DNA of 64,000 bases from Nothobranchius furzeri (taxonomy: Eukaryota > Chordata > Actinopteri > Cyprinodontiformes > Nothobranchiidae). The stretch spans positions 24,884,905-24,948,904 of the forward strand of contig NC_091754.1 of assembly GCF_043380555.1 (NCBI RefSeq). Reading direction: 5' to 3'. This document shows, one piece after another, positions 47,072 to 59,719 of the stretch. A program made the translations under genes and the position numbers. Numbering within the stretch: position 1 is the stretch's first letter; the number at the start of each line of letters is the position of its first letter. The notes under the pieces were generated by a model, which saw only the letters and a list, made by a program, of their open reading frames with translations, was not told where the DNA came from and made no database searches.

Positions 47072-49729
47072 CCCCCTGGTTAGGGTAAGCTTGATGTTTA
47101 TGCAGATGCTGCATTAGGCTTTCCAACGGATTGAAAATTTAGTCGGCAGAGACCTTACTCTTTCACTTATTTAAACAAATCAAATAAAATGTCTAAAACA
47201 TTGTTGATTTACAGCAAATGTTATTTAAATTTGCTGTAGAACTTTATTTTTAAGGTAAAACATTTGACCATGCAGGTAAAATTCTTAAAATTTGAATAAC
47301 TCAATTATGTTTGTAATTAGTCTTAGACTGAGAGACCATCTAAAGGGTCAGGAATGCTTTGCAGGTGTTATGGATTCATTAGCAGATTAGAGTGTGACAC
47401 TTTTGAATCTGGAATATTGAACTTTTTCTAATTGTCTGAGATTTTGAATGTTGGGTTTTCATAAACTGTAATCCATAATCATCACAGTTATAACAAATAA
47501 AAGCTTGAATAATCTGGCTTTGCATGGAATTAGTCCATCTTATAAGTTAGTTTCATATTTTTAGTTGAATTTGTAAAATAAATGAACTTATGCAATTTGC
47601 TACTTTTAATAAGTTTGAGTTCCACTGATTTGTATGACTTTTCCCACCACCAATGGTCAGTCCAAAACAAAGATGATGGACGATTTGTTCATGCAAGTAA
47701 CGTCATGATGCACGGACTGATTTGCAAACACAGAAGAAGCCAAAAACATTGATTATTTTTAGACAAGCGCAGCACATATGTTTGCTGGAAGATCAATTTA
47801 TATATTTGTTTTTGTTTAATTTTGTATTTGTAGTTTGGTAGAGTGACATAGAGTGCTGCTTGTGCGTGCACTGTCAGCAGCCAGAGGCGGAAGAGGTGAG
47901 AAAAGGGTCAGATGCGCTGATGGAGATCTTTTCTTGATTGTTACCTCTGCAATGTTCTCTGTGCGTAACGTGTAAAATATTTGTCAATAACAAACAAATA
48001 AATAAATAAACAAATATAACTCCTATAAAAAACAACTGTAACGACTCAGCCCATCGCCGATGGTCCATTCATTCGTCCCATCGCCTAACCTTAGTTCCAC
48101 CTGTTAATTTTTTCAATGTTTATTTAAAGAAATTATTTTGATTGTTTTATTGTGGAAATGTTATTTACATTTACTATCTTAAACAGTCTATATTGCTATA
48201 GAAACAGCCTCATTTAGAAATAAAGACAAATGAGCAAAAAGCAACCGTTAGGAACAATTTCAAAGTGAACTTCTGCCATGCCTTAAACAAAAACATGTAA
48301 CCTTTATTTTTTCATTTTAAATCTTTTCCCCAGCATTAATACCACGAAGCTGCTAGAATAGACGTGTTACACACTTAACCAAAGCTGCAACAGTTAGCTA
48401 GCCTCACTAGGTGCTTTTAGAAGACACACCATGCTGACAAATCAGCGTAATATTACAGCAATGGTATGTCTAGCGACCTCCCTTTATCCCGTCTTGGTTG
48501 GAGAGGTGCCTGATGGCAGTTTATTCTAGCTTCAGCTTTGCCACTATAAATGCCAAAATCCTCTCCAGGGTGCCGCGGCAAATCCCGTTTTGCAAACGCT
48601 GTGGTCCTGTAAAAACAGCTACTGCTAACTTCTTCTCATACAGGATTTCTAAAAGTGTGTTTGCGTAAATGAAATTAGCATTTTAATATCAGAGTTACTT
48701 TAAAACAATTGTTTCCCTTTTGAGTCAGGGCCCTGCTTAGGATTTGCATAAGCTTGTCATAATTAATCACCATTTTTTCAAACGAAAGCTGTTCAAAGAA
48801 CAAAAAATCTAAACTATCCCCCAATGTCTCGTTTTAACTGTTGTGTTCCTGATAGCCTTATCTTAGTCCCTTCTATGACTTCCCATCAGCTTCTCAGCTA
48901 TCCCAATGTTTCTGCTAAATGCACAGATGTGACACTGTCACTGCTAAGGAGCAAGTTAAACACACGAGTAAAACAACAAAACCAAAACATGGAGTGACAA
49001 TGAAAAAATGTGGTATAATCTATGTGTTTTTGTGATCGATGGTGCGTGTGTCACTGCTCATAGCCAGCCAAGTTCCTGAAACCAATGCAACTGAAGCACC
49101 TGGCTTAAACAATGTAATAATATGCTGTACCCCACCCCCACCATCCTTTCTCGGGCTTGAATACAAAAGAGCTTTTTTTTTTAGGTCCAGCCAGAGCAGA
49201 TGGCCCTGATAGATTCTCCTGAAAGTGTGTGTCTGTGTGTAGCAAACTGGGGTTGAAAGGGCTGCTGTTTGAATGTTAAGATGTGTATCACACACACATT
49301 TGGAACCCACCTTTTTGTCTGCCAGTGTGATTTTGTTTCTGCTTGATAAAGATCTTTTCCAAACACACTTCAGCCAAAAACAGCTGCAGAGTGTGTACAG
49401 TTAACTCAAAGGAGTAGCAGCACACCCATGTCTGTGGGGACGCTTTTACCTCCCAATGGGTGGTTTTTGTTTTAGACCATTCAAAGTAGAACTTCAGAGA
49501 ACATGTTCAAACATCTTATTTCTGGAGGATTTAGTGACGTTGGTTCGGTTTCGTGTTGCAACTTTAAAAATATTTTTATGAAACTCTCAGAAAGCCTTCA
49601 TTTCTTCATCATCTACAACTGAAGTTGCCACAGGAAAAAGTCTAGAAGCACAACTGACCAGATATTTTCAGCCAATAACAGAACATCATTTTTGTTATTA
49701 CTTCATCATTTCTTTCGGATGTGAGAGAG
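47071..49729. other. Myo16 intron 1, nothing recognised
   Basis: AT-rich without recognisable genes or element ends. Confidence 0.4.
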
Positions 49730-49737
49730 CAGCTTAT

Positions 49738-50704
49738 CAGTGGCGGCTCCAGAAATGTTTTTCTGCAGGTGCTTTGGAGTAGCTAGTCTTTTTATTGAGG
49801 GTGCTATGAAGGAAGTGGTCATGCGTATCTATTGTTCTCTAAAACAACTTCAACACTAGCAGATACACACGCGTGCACAAAACCTCAACAACACCTGAAA
49901 CAATCATTAATATACATCATGAACATATGAACAACCGCTGACTTTTCCATGAAATCATAAACACATACAGCCACACAGAAAACCATCTATAGTGTTGCAA
50001 GGTTAGCTAACGTTAGTGTTAGCATTTCCAGCGGCAAAGCCCTCGACTGCTGCGGCGGTTGAGGGTTGACTCTCTTCATCCAGGTCCGTACGTTTTTGTG
50101 GGTCTGAGATCACTTCCAAAGATTAATTCGTTTCTGACTGAACACGTGGAAATCTGGACAACAAAAACCGATCCATTTTACTACTAGCTCTACCTTTCAC
50201 TCGTTCGCATGTGAAAAATGAGGTCAAAGGCTAACATCAATTTCCTGTTTCGGTTTACGTTTTACTATCTATATGATAATTTACTGTACTCCGGCTTCCT
50301 CCCACAGTCCAAAGACATAACTGTTAGGCTAACTGGCCTGTCTAAATTGTCCTTAGGTGCGAGTGTGTGTGTGCATGATTGTTTGTCCTTTGTGTCTCTG
50401 TGTTGCCCTGCGATGGACTGGCTCTCTGTCCAGGGTGTACCCCGCCTGATTGCCCATTGACTGCTGGAGATGGGCACCAGCCCCTATGTGGACAAAGCGG
50501 GTTCAGACAACGGATGGATGATAATTTACTGATTATTTTGTTTTGGATGTTAAATATCATCACGTCCACACATTAAATTAAAATGAAATTGTAAAAATTA
50601 AAAAATTAAAAATCTAATATTTACATGAGGGTGCTATGGGGGTGCAATGACTAAATCCAGGGGTAGCTATAGCGCCCCCTAGCTCCCCTCTGGCGCCGCC
50701 ACTG
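49738..50704. mobile_element. hAT-type non-autonomous element with a nested retroposon
   Basis: Ends are CAGTGGCGGCTCCAGA (left) and the complement of CAGTGGCGGCGCCAGA (right), 15 of 16 matching. The flanks CAGCTTAT (49730-49737) and CAGCTCAT (50705-50712) match at 7 of 8 positions, as for an aged 8-bp duplication. The tRNA-like repeat at 50285-50515 is nested inside. No transposase frame. Confidence 0.8.
50285..50515 (+). mobile_element. tRNA-like retroposon, head-truncated, nested in a hAT element
   Basis: Contains CTTCCTCCCACAGTCCAAAG, TTGCCCTGCGATGGACTGGC and TCCAGGGTGTACCCCGCCTG, the body of the repeat at 44972-45316, without the B-box head. Confidence 0.75.
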
Positions 50705-50712
50705 CAGCTCAT

Positions 50713-52032
50713 ATGCAAACGGCTAAGGAGCAACAGGCTTTTATTTTGTAAAATACAGAGCGATTGAATATGAGGAATATTGCATAAATCAATGATGGAC
50801 TGAAACTTTGAGACAATATTTTATTTCTTCAAAAGCATTTCCTCCATTAATAATGCTTAATGTCACATTTAAGTCAGAACTTGATTTGGATATCTCACTC
50901 TAGATTAGGATTCTCTTTTTGTTGACAGCTGCTGGAGGGAGAAGCTGCTGTTTCACCATTATGGTATTCCAACTATTAATGTATTTATTTTTTATAACTA
51001 TGTAAGGATCCTATCAATATTTTCAACCAGCTGATTGACCGATTTAGCATTCAAGGTTCTTCTCGCTGCTGCAAGACTTAGTAAAGGAAAACCCTTCCAG
51101 GCACCGGGAATACGTTCCAACTCAGAACACAAAAACATCACATCATGTGCACATCGGGGATATTTTAAGAGATGATGAAGTAGTGAGAAAGAGAGCGATG
51201 CGTTCGGACAAGATGCTTCAAGGATGTCCCAGATATAAAATTTTTGACCTGGTGAATAGACTGAAAGAGAGAGAAGAGAGTCACATTCAAGCACATACAG
51301 CAAAGAGACAAAATGCTTCAGGGAGGAAGGGATATTTAAAAAAAATCTGAACAAAGAAACTTCAAAGACTCACTTTACAAAATACATTTTTAAATGGGGG
51401 AATGAGATTTTGCGACAGCGGGGCCAAAGAGAGACAACTTGGTGAGTCACAAAGGAAAACATGACATGCCATGTCTTTGCAAAGAAAACCTCATCTTGGA
51501 ATGTTGCTTGTCCTCTGGGTTGGCTTTGACCTGAATTAGTCAAACTATTCAGGCCGTCAACTCCAAACTGCACTTCAAAAATCAGCCATAATATTACACC
51601 CATCAAGGTATTAACTGAGCTGAAACTCTGATGGACCTTTCCGCGGTGTCTGGCACCAAAAGTTCCTCCGTGTAACAAGATGTGCTTTTATGGATTAGAC
51701 TTTATTCTCCTGAGAAACTTACAAATACTGAATTGGACTGACACATGTGAATGTTTGTAGATGACACTCGACACTTGTCCGTTTCTGAACTATGCTTGTA
51801 TGTGACAGCATATTGTTCTGTTGACTGAGTTTGCTACAGTAAGAGGAAAACCTGTCAGTAAGCATGCTGATCAGCAGCAATGTAGTTTCAGATCAAAGTA
51901 ACATCCCCAGACTGGCAGAACCCATGATTTCTCAGTGGTTGACTGCCAAAAGCATCATATTGTTCCAACCTTCTCCTCTTACGCTAACATATTTGACCCA
52001 CACGATTCTGCATAACGTACCACCAATAATAT
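50713..52032. other. Myo16 intron 1, nothing recognised
   Basis: AT-rich; open frames here lack family features. Confidence 0.4.
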
Positions 52033-52145
52033 TCATCCTTCCATCCATTTTATCCACTTATCCGGAGTCAGGTCGTGGGGGCAGAGAGGCCCAGACTTCC
52101 CTGTCCTCAGCCACTTGGGCCAGTTCCTTCGGGGGAATCCTAAAG
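52033..52145 (-). mobile_element. Rex3 3' tail fragment
   Basis: CCATCCATTTTATCCACTTA then TCCGGAGTCAGGTCGTGGGG and CCTCAGCCACTTGGGCCAG match the complement of the Rex3 3' end, as also seen at 56940-57065. Confidence 0.65.
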
Positions 52146-53227
52146 CTTTTCCTGATCAGTGTAGCAATTATTACATATTAATTATGACCAATAAGATGTG
52201 ATGATTCCATATAAATATGAAATATTAATCTGATTGATCTTTGATTGTTTAATCAGAAGATTTTAGGGTTCTTTGCTTCTTTAGGGACCATAAACACACT
52301 TCGTATTAATCCAGACTGAATCAAGTATATAGTTTATAAAATGAATAAAATTATTTTTCCTAAACTAATAATTTATACATGACAAGATATGAATAAGGAG
52401 ATGTGATGTGGTGGATGTGAGGTGTTGTGATGGAAGCTAGATGTTGTAGCAACTGTTCTTTGTATCTGAGAGAAATAGTGAAATGTGGGTGTAAAAGAAT
52501 TTGTTGTTTGGTTCTAACTGGAGAGTTGTTTATTAAAAACAGCATCAGATGCAATCTGCCATGCCAAGTCTACGCACACTTGGTGTGGAGGTTCTCGTTC
52601 GATCTGGGGGGGGGGGGTCGTACTGGTCACTGCCAGTGGAGTGAACTCTGATATCAGAAACCCGTAGATAGTTCCGATAGGACCCGTCCAGTCTGAGAGC
52701 CCTTGAGGTGAAGGCCAAAAGCTGGAATGCTTGTTTGCGTCTAAGGTTGATGTTTGCTTGGCTCTTAGAAGAGCTGGTTGTCTGGTATAAGCCGCAGCGT
52801 TGCAGAGGCTTTGACAGGAGGTCAAAGGAGAAGATGGTTTCAAAAATGCTTTATTCCCAAATTGGCCGGTTCAAGGGTCAGCGAGAAACCTCAGAATTTG
52901 ACACGTTTCTGAGTTTTTACCAACATCCCTCAGAAAGCCACGCCTTCCTTCAGATGCAAAATTCTTAGCCTTAATATGTAACTTATTGTAATGTGTATGA
53001 GTATAAACAATGATTAACTTGTTAAATCAACACATACTGATTTGTGAGATAAATAGATCATTGTAAGAACAATATCCATGTTAAATTCATTGATTTAAGT
53101 ACAGATTATTCAAACATTTCATTTAAACATCTTGTTCATTCATCACACATGATTATTGTAAGCTTATGAGTTATAAAAGTCATGGAGTCTTCCCTTATTC
53201 TGAGTGAAGAATGTTGACGTCCAGCAT
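52146..53227. other. Myo16 intron 1, nothing recognised
   Basis: AT-rich, with a G-run near 52607-52617. Confidence 0.4.
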
Positions 53228-53399
53228 TCATGCAGCGTGTAGGACCTTGGGAGAGTCTGGATTTTTTGTCTTCTGTATGTAAACACGCGCTGAGCAGAAC
53301 CTTCTGGATTTAGAAGGCCAACCAGAAAGTGGATTTATTTCTGTAGATGAAAGGTTATTATGTGGCTCAATATATAGGTGAAAAATGACCCTTTTGGTA

Positions 53400-54150
53400 C
53401 GATACACCAGCAAAGAAACATAGTCCCTCCAGCGTGTCCTGGGTCTTCCTTTCAGGTCTCCTTCCAGTTGGACGTGCCCGGAAAATCTCACTGGGGAGGC
53501 GTGCAGGAGGCATCCTAACCAGACCCTGGAAATGGCCTCTCTTGATGTGGAAGACTTAAGCTTGGTTTATGCTTGACGCATTCACTTTCCGCGCGGTGAT
53601 GCGGCTCGCGGATGGAACGTGCTTCACAACTCTCTGCGGTGAGCCAATATTCTCCCAAACTGAACGGGGCAGCATGGATCTCTATGGCATGCATCCAACA
53701 CTACACCATAGTAGAAGTAGAAATGACTGTTTACAACATGGCATTTCAGCATTTTTAACAGCGTTCTCGTCTTTTCCGACAGTGCGAGCTATTTCTCTCC
53801 AAGAATTATTAACAACATGTTGATCACCGTGATCTTTGAGAGCTGAATCATACAAATGTCTGTATTTACGAACCTCTGCCGTACTAGTTCTTGCTGGTCC
53901 GCCATGTTTTTCCGCGTCCGTCCGTCCGTCCGTCCGCGTGGTTAGAAATGTTCCGAAGTGCGCGTTGCGGAAATTCTGAGCCTTGCGGAGGCGCGGTGGA
54001 GGGGCGTGGTTGTTAGAATGACGCAACTTTTCCGCGCGGAGCCGTGCGGACCTCGCGGACGCGTCAAGCATAAACCAATCTTTAAACTCCTCCACTTGAG
54101 GCAGGACCTCATCCCTGACCTGGAGAAGGCATTCCACCATTTTCTGATAT
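53400..54150 (-). mobile_element. Rex3/RTE fragment split by a Harbinger insertion
   Basis: On the minus strand the right part (54085-54150) encodes VRDEVLPQVEEFK. The left part (53400-53555) corresponds, across shifts, to the later MPPARLPSE, PTGRRP and GRPRTRWRDYVS segments. Rex3 sequence between these blocks is missing. The break is filled by the element at 53559-54081. Confidence 0.75.
53559..54081 (-). mobile_element. Non-autonomous PIF/Harbinger element with a MADF-domain relic
   Basis: 523 bp, flanked by TTA on both sides (53556-53558 and 54082-54084), the usual 3-bp Harbinger duplication. The terminal inverted repeats of about 21 bp differ at one position (AGCTTGGTTTATGCTTGACG against AGATTGGTTTATGCTTGACG). 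The interior encodes on the minus strand KYRHLYDSALKD and NNSWREIARTVGK, a Myb/SANT-like MADF domain as in the accessory protein of Harbinger transposons. Its likely ATG (ATGGCGGACC on the minus strand) is out of frame with the domain, and the domain is cut short, so it is a relic. Confidence 0.85.
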
Positions 54151-55141
54151 TCTATTCACTCATTCATTTAAAGCTTTTTTTTTTCAGTCAACCTGGCCAC
54201 TTTGTATCTATACCTGTATACCTCCACACTCAACAAACTCTTCTGCACTGTTTTCACCAGAAGGAAGATTTATGTTGGTTGGATCTGACTATCCCAGATA
54301 ACCTAGAAGGCTATTTGCATTGGCAAAACATTCAATATTTTTTTGTTCTTCCACCACATTGGTAAATCCTGAGAAAACCAGAACATCCCACAATCTGCAG
54401 TTGCATAGATGCCATGAACCAGGCTTTGAGCCAGCATCAATTTCCACTTGTCAGAGTCACTGAAATCCTTACACATTCCCACTTTTCCTATTTCCAAGAC
54501 AACATCCTCAAGGACAGAAAGTCCACTTGATGCCTTTATATATTTCACTCACTGCCAAATAGAATTTTCACAGAATAATCAGTCTCATTTTTATCCCATC
54601 TGTCGTACATCCTATTAAATCAGGCAGAACATAACAGGTTCAGCAGCTGACCAATTACGAGATCGGTTTGGCTAAGATCTACTGAGCAACAGGGAGATTA
54701 AACACAGTCAGGAAAATTACTACAGTCTGCCAGGACTGGAGAAACGACCCATAAAATGCTGCAACACCTCACTCAGCCCACATTGGGGCTGGACAGACAG
54801 CAAATATGTTTAGCTGCAAATATGTTAAACAGCTGCCCGCAGACATCAGGGCAAGGTGCTGATGCTGACATGTCAGCACACAAAACAATAACACAGATGT
54901 ACAGTTGTGCCTGGAGGTGATCCTCACAGTGTCGGTGTACTAAATCATATGAAGCCTGTCTCATTAGCTCACTGTCAGGCTGTTGGATAATCATGATGGA
55001 GTGTAGCGTTTACTCTGAATGACCTTCCTGTTTACGTGCATCCATCTGCTTAACAAACAAAACGGAATCAAAATAAATAAATTACAGGTACAGCTGTTGT
55101 TTTCTGCCCCTAAACGACATCCTCTTTCCTTTTTCCACCAG
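54151..55141. other. End of myo16 intron 1
   Basis: AT-rich with no recognised element. A pyrimidine-rich tract (CCTCTTTCCTTTTTCCACCAG) leads into the exon 2 acceptor. Confidence 0.5.
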
Positions 55142-55411
55142 GTTGTTTTCAACTATGTAACGTTTTCCGTCAGAACATGGAGATAGACCAGTGTCTGCTG
55201 GAGTCTCTACCGATCGGCCAGCGCCAGAGGCTGGTCAGAAGGATGCGTTGTGACCAAATTAGGGCGTACTATGAGAGGGAAAAGAACCTTCAGCGCCAGC
55301 AAAGTGGTGTCAAAGTTCGAGCCCCATCCATCCATGGCAGGAAGAACAGGATTTGCTTCGGGCTCACCGACGTTATACAAGATGCCATTATTCGCCATGA
55401 CGACAAAGAAG
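55142..55411 (+). CDS. myo16: myo16 (myosin XVI) exon 2: canonical start, PP1-binding motif
   Basis: Myosin XVI is an unconventional, largely neuronal myosin whose N-terminal ankyrin repeats bind protein phosphatase 1 catalytic subunits. From the ATG at 55177 the frame reads MEIDQCLLESLPIGQRQRLV, then RRMRCDQIRAYYEREK, which is nearly the mammalian MYO16 N terminus. Residues 58-61 (RICF) fit the RVxF PP1-docking motif, then GLTDVIQDAIIRHDDKE begins the first ankyrin helix. The exon starts after TTCCACCAG, stays open upstream of the ATG for splicing to 42201, and ends one base into a codon at GAAG|GTGTGT. Motor and C-terminal parts lie beyond the window. The position downstream of tnfsf13b agrees with human synteny. 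Confidence 0.93.
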
Positions 55412-55424
55412 GTGTGTGTGCATG

Positions 55425-56907
<1,483 letters not shown>

Positions 56908-56921
56908 CTCTTTTTGTTGTC

Positions 56922-57913
56922 CATCCATTCATTCATCCATCCACCCATCCATCCATCCATCCATCCATCCATTTTTGTCCGCTTATCCAGAGTTGGGACG
57001 CGTGGGCAGTAGCCTAAGCAAGGAGGCCTAGACTTCCCTCTCCTCAGCCATTTGAGCCAGCTCCTCTGGCCAGGCGTTCCCTGTCCAGCCAAGAGACATA
57101 GTCCCTCCAGTGTGTCCTGGGTCTTCCATTAGGTCTCCTCCCAGTTGGACTTGCCTGGAAAACCTCACTAGGGAGACATCCAGGAAGCATGCCAACTAGG
57201 TGCCCGAGCCACCTCAACCGATTCCACTTGATGATAGGGGAGCAGCGGATCTACTCTGAGCCCCTCTTGGATGACCGAGCTTCTCACCCCATCTCTAAGG
57301 GAGAGCCCAGACACCCTGCAGAGAAAACTAGTTTCTGCCGCTTGTATCCACAATCTCATTCTTTCGGTCACTAACCAAAGCTTGTGACCATAGGTGAGGG
57401 TCGGAGCGCAGATAGACCGGTAAATCGAAAGCTTTGCCTTTCAACTCAGCTCTCTGTTCACTACGACAGATCGGTACAACACCCGCATCACTGCAAACGC
57501 AGCACCATTCCGTCTGTCGATTTCACATTCCATCTTTCCCTCCACTCCTAAAAAACTCCTCCACTTTGGGGCAGAACCCCATCCCTGACCCGAAGGCATT
57601 CTACCCTTTTCCGACTCAAGACCACGGTCTCAAATTTAGACGAGCTGATTTCCATCCCAGCTGCTTCCCACTCTGCTGTAAAATGCTCCAGTGAAAGTTG
57701 GAGATCACGTTCCGATGAAGCCAACAGGGCCACATCATCTGCAAAAAGCAGACACCTGATCCTTATGTCGCTAAAACGGATCATCTCAACACCTTCGCTG
57801 CACCTAGAAAACCCGTCCGTAAAAGTGATAAACAGAGTCGGTGACAAAGGGCAGCCTTGGAGGAGTCCAACTCTCAACAGAAACGTCTCCGACTCACTGC
57901 CGGCAATGCAGAC
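56922..57913 (-). mobile_element. Rex3 (RTE) LINE, 5' truncated, with 14-bp target duplication
   Basis: On the minus strand it encodes RT block GLLQGCPLSPTLFITFTDG, the catalytic FADDVALLASSERDLQ, SLEHFTAEWEAAGMEISSSK and later TERMRLWIQAAETSFLCRVS and GLSLRDGVRSS, in several frames because of indels. The 3' end is a GATG-repeat tail (CATC on the plus strand, 56921-56970), typical of Rex3. CTCTTTTTGTTGTC occurs at 56908-56921 and 57914-57927, the duplication left by target-primed insertion. Confidence 0.93.
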
Positions 57914-57927
57914 CTCTTTTTGTTGTC

Positions 57928-59190
57928 TTGTTTTATAATATTAATATTTCTCAGCTTAATATCCCTAAAATTATAATGATTATTCTTAAACATGGATGGA
58001 CTTTGTGGTATGGCTCATTTAGGACCTTGAGTATAAAAATAAGAAAAGATAGCTAGAGACGAAGATCAGATTGGCTTACAGATGCTGAAAAGGCATTTGG
58101 GCAATCACAGACATCTGACTCCTATTTACGTCGCATACACATATATTTTCTTATCATCTGTATCCGGGTAAGATAAACTGGAATGAGCTAAAGAAAAGCA
58201 AGATGAGCAATGTGAGAAAAAGAAAAACTGGAAATGTAAGAAATTGAAATGTGTCAGGCAGGAGGTATCATCTTAGCAAAAACATGAAAGGGTTAAGATG
58301 AAAAACACCAATAACGTGCATCCCTGTGGCTGAACACCTCACCTTCCTCCTCCATTCCTATCCGTCTCATGCAAACATCTGGCCCGGCTACATTTTGACA
58401 TTTGGTGAAATTGCTTTTCCCAAGCCAATCTTTTAACTGCATCAAGTCAGACCCACGTGAAGCGGCAGCGGGTGCTGCTCTTGAAACCACGCCATCTAAA
58501 CTTGGTGTTGTTTTCAAGTTTAAACTGACATAATATGAAGTGACATCCTGTGTTTGTGACTTTGCTCGTCTACATTAGTCATTCATCTATTAGCTACACC
58601 CTCACAACCGTGTTTTATTAGATTCATTACTCTCAAGAAAAATCATCTCAACAAATATTAAAAAGGCTATCTGTGACATACATTCATAATCCTAGGAGAA
58701 TGAATTCCACTGCCTTTGTTATTCTCCTACATTTTTGGGACCTTTCTCAGCTCAAAACTGATATTTCCCCACTGGCAGAAAAATATATCACCTCTGCAGC
58801 ACACAAATAACTTCTATTGTCTGAGGTGTGAACAGCTAACCAAGACAGAAGTATTGTGTCTGGGATTTTATTCCAGTCCCTGCATTAATTATCCGCCTCT
58901 TTCTTCATCTGTCTGGTCGGAGTGCATGCAGTAAGAAGCAGTTTTAGCCACAGTGTTTAGTGCAGTTCTGCACACTCACAAAAGGTGGTCACATTGTTGA
59001 TTCATGTGTAAACTCTTAATGCAAGTGCAGATTTTAGTCTTTTATTGTGTTTTATGACACTGCTTTACACAAATTACCTTAAAACTATTTTAAATAAGAA
59101 AAACATGCAGTTGAAACAAACCTTTACACTTAACACTTTACTTTTGTTAATGTTTTCTCTGTTTGGGTTACCAACAGCTCATCTTTTATA
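57928..59190. other. Myo16 intron 2, nothing recognised
   Basis: AT-rich; no element ends or genes seen. Confidence 0.4.
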
Positions 59191-59198
59191 TAGGAAAG

Positions 59199-59711
59199 CA
59201 GAGGTGTGGACTCGAGTCAGACTCGTCATTATTTTAATGACTCCTGACTTGACTTGATAAAATCTATTAAGATTAACGACCTGACTCGGACTTGAACACC
59301 AATGACTTGGGACTTGAATTGACTTGCATCTGTTGACTTGATGATGACTTGAGCATATTTGATATTTTAGCATAAAAGTGGCCCGACATGGACAAAACTC
59401 ATGAATGATTCTTGGTTCTGGGTGTGATCTTGTACCGCTAAATGCAGCAGCTCTTCGTTTATAATCAGTTTCAGCTGCACTTCCTGCTTGTTTGAGCAAA
59501 TAAATGAAGCTTTAAGAAGCTTCATTTCTGGAATTTATTTATTATCATTGTCACTTAATTGAAGTTGGATGGATTACTTGATTATGACTTGAAAATTCAA
59601 AGTTAAGGACTTGGACTTGGTTGTCTTTGACTTGGACTTGACTCGAAACTTGACTGGAGAGACTTGTGACTTACTTGTGACTTGCAAAGCAGTGACTTGG
59701 TCACACCTCTG
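59199..59711. mobile_element. Non-autonomous hAT-type element, copy 2 (TGACTTG-rich)
   Basis: Ends CAGAGGTG / CACCTCTG are perfect inverted repeats. The flanking 8-bp duplication TAGGAAAG (59191-59198 and 59712-59719) is also perfect. The interior aligns with 46216-46792, with deletions. Confidence 0.9.
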
Positions 59712-59719
59712 TAGGAAAG

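Noticed and set aside
52514..52843. 109-codon minus-strand frame
   Set aside because: No domain, no conserved motif; composition is that of random intron sequence.
53682..54140. 152-codon minus-strand frame as one gene
   Set aside because: It joins Rex3 reverse-transcriptase sequence to a Harbinger MADF relic across an element boundary, so it is a chance fusion.
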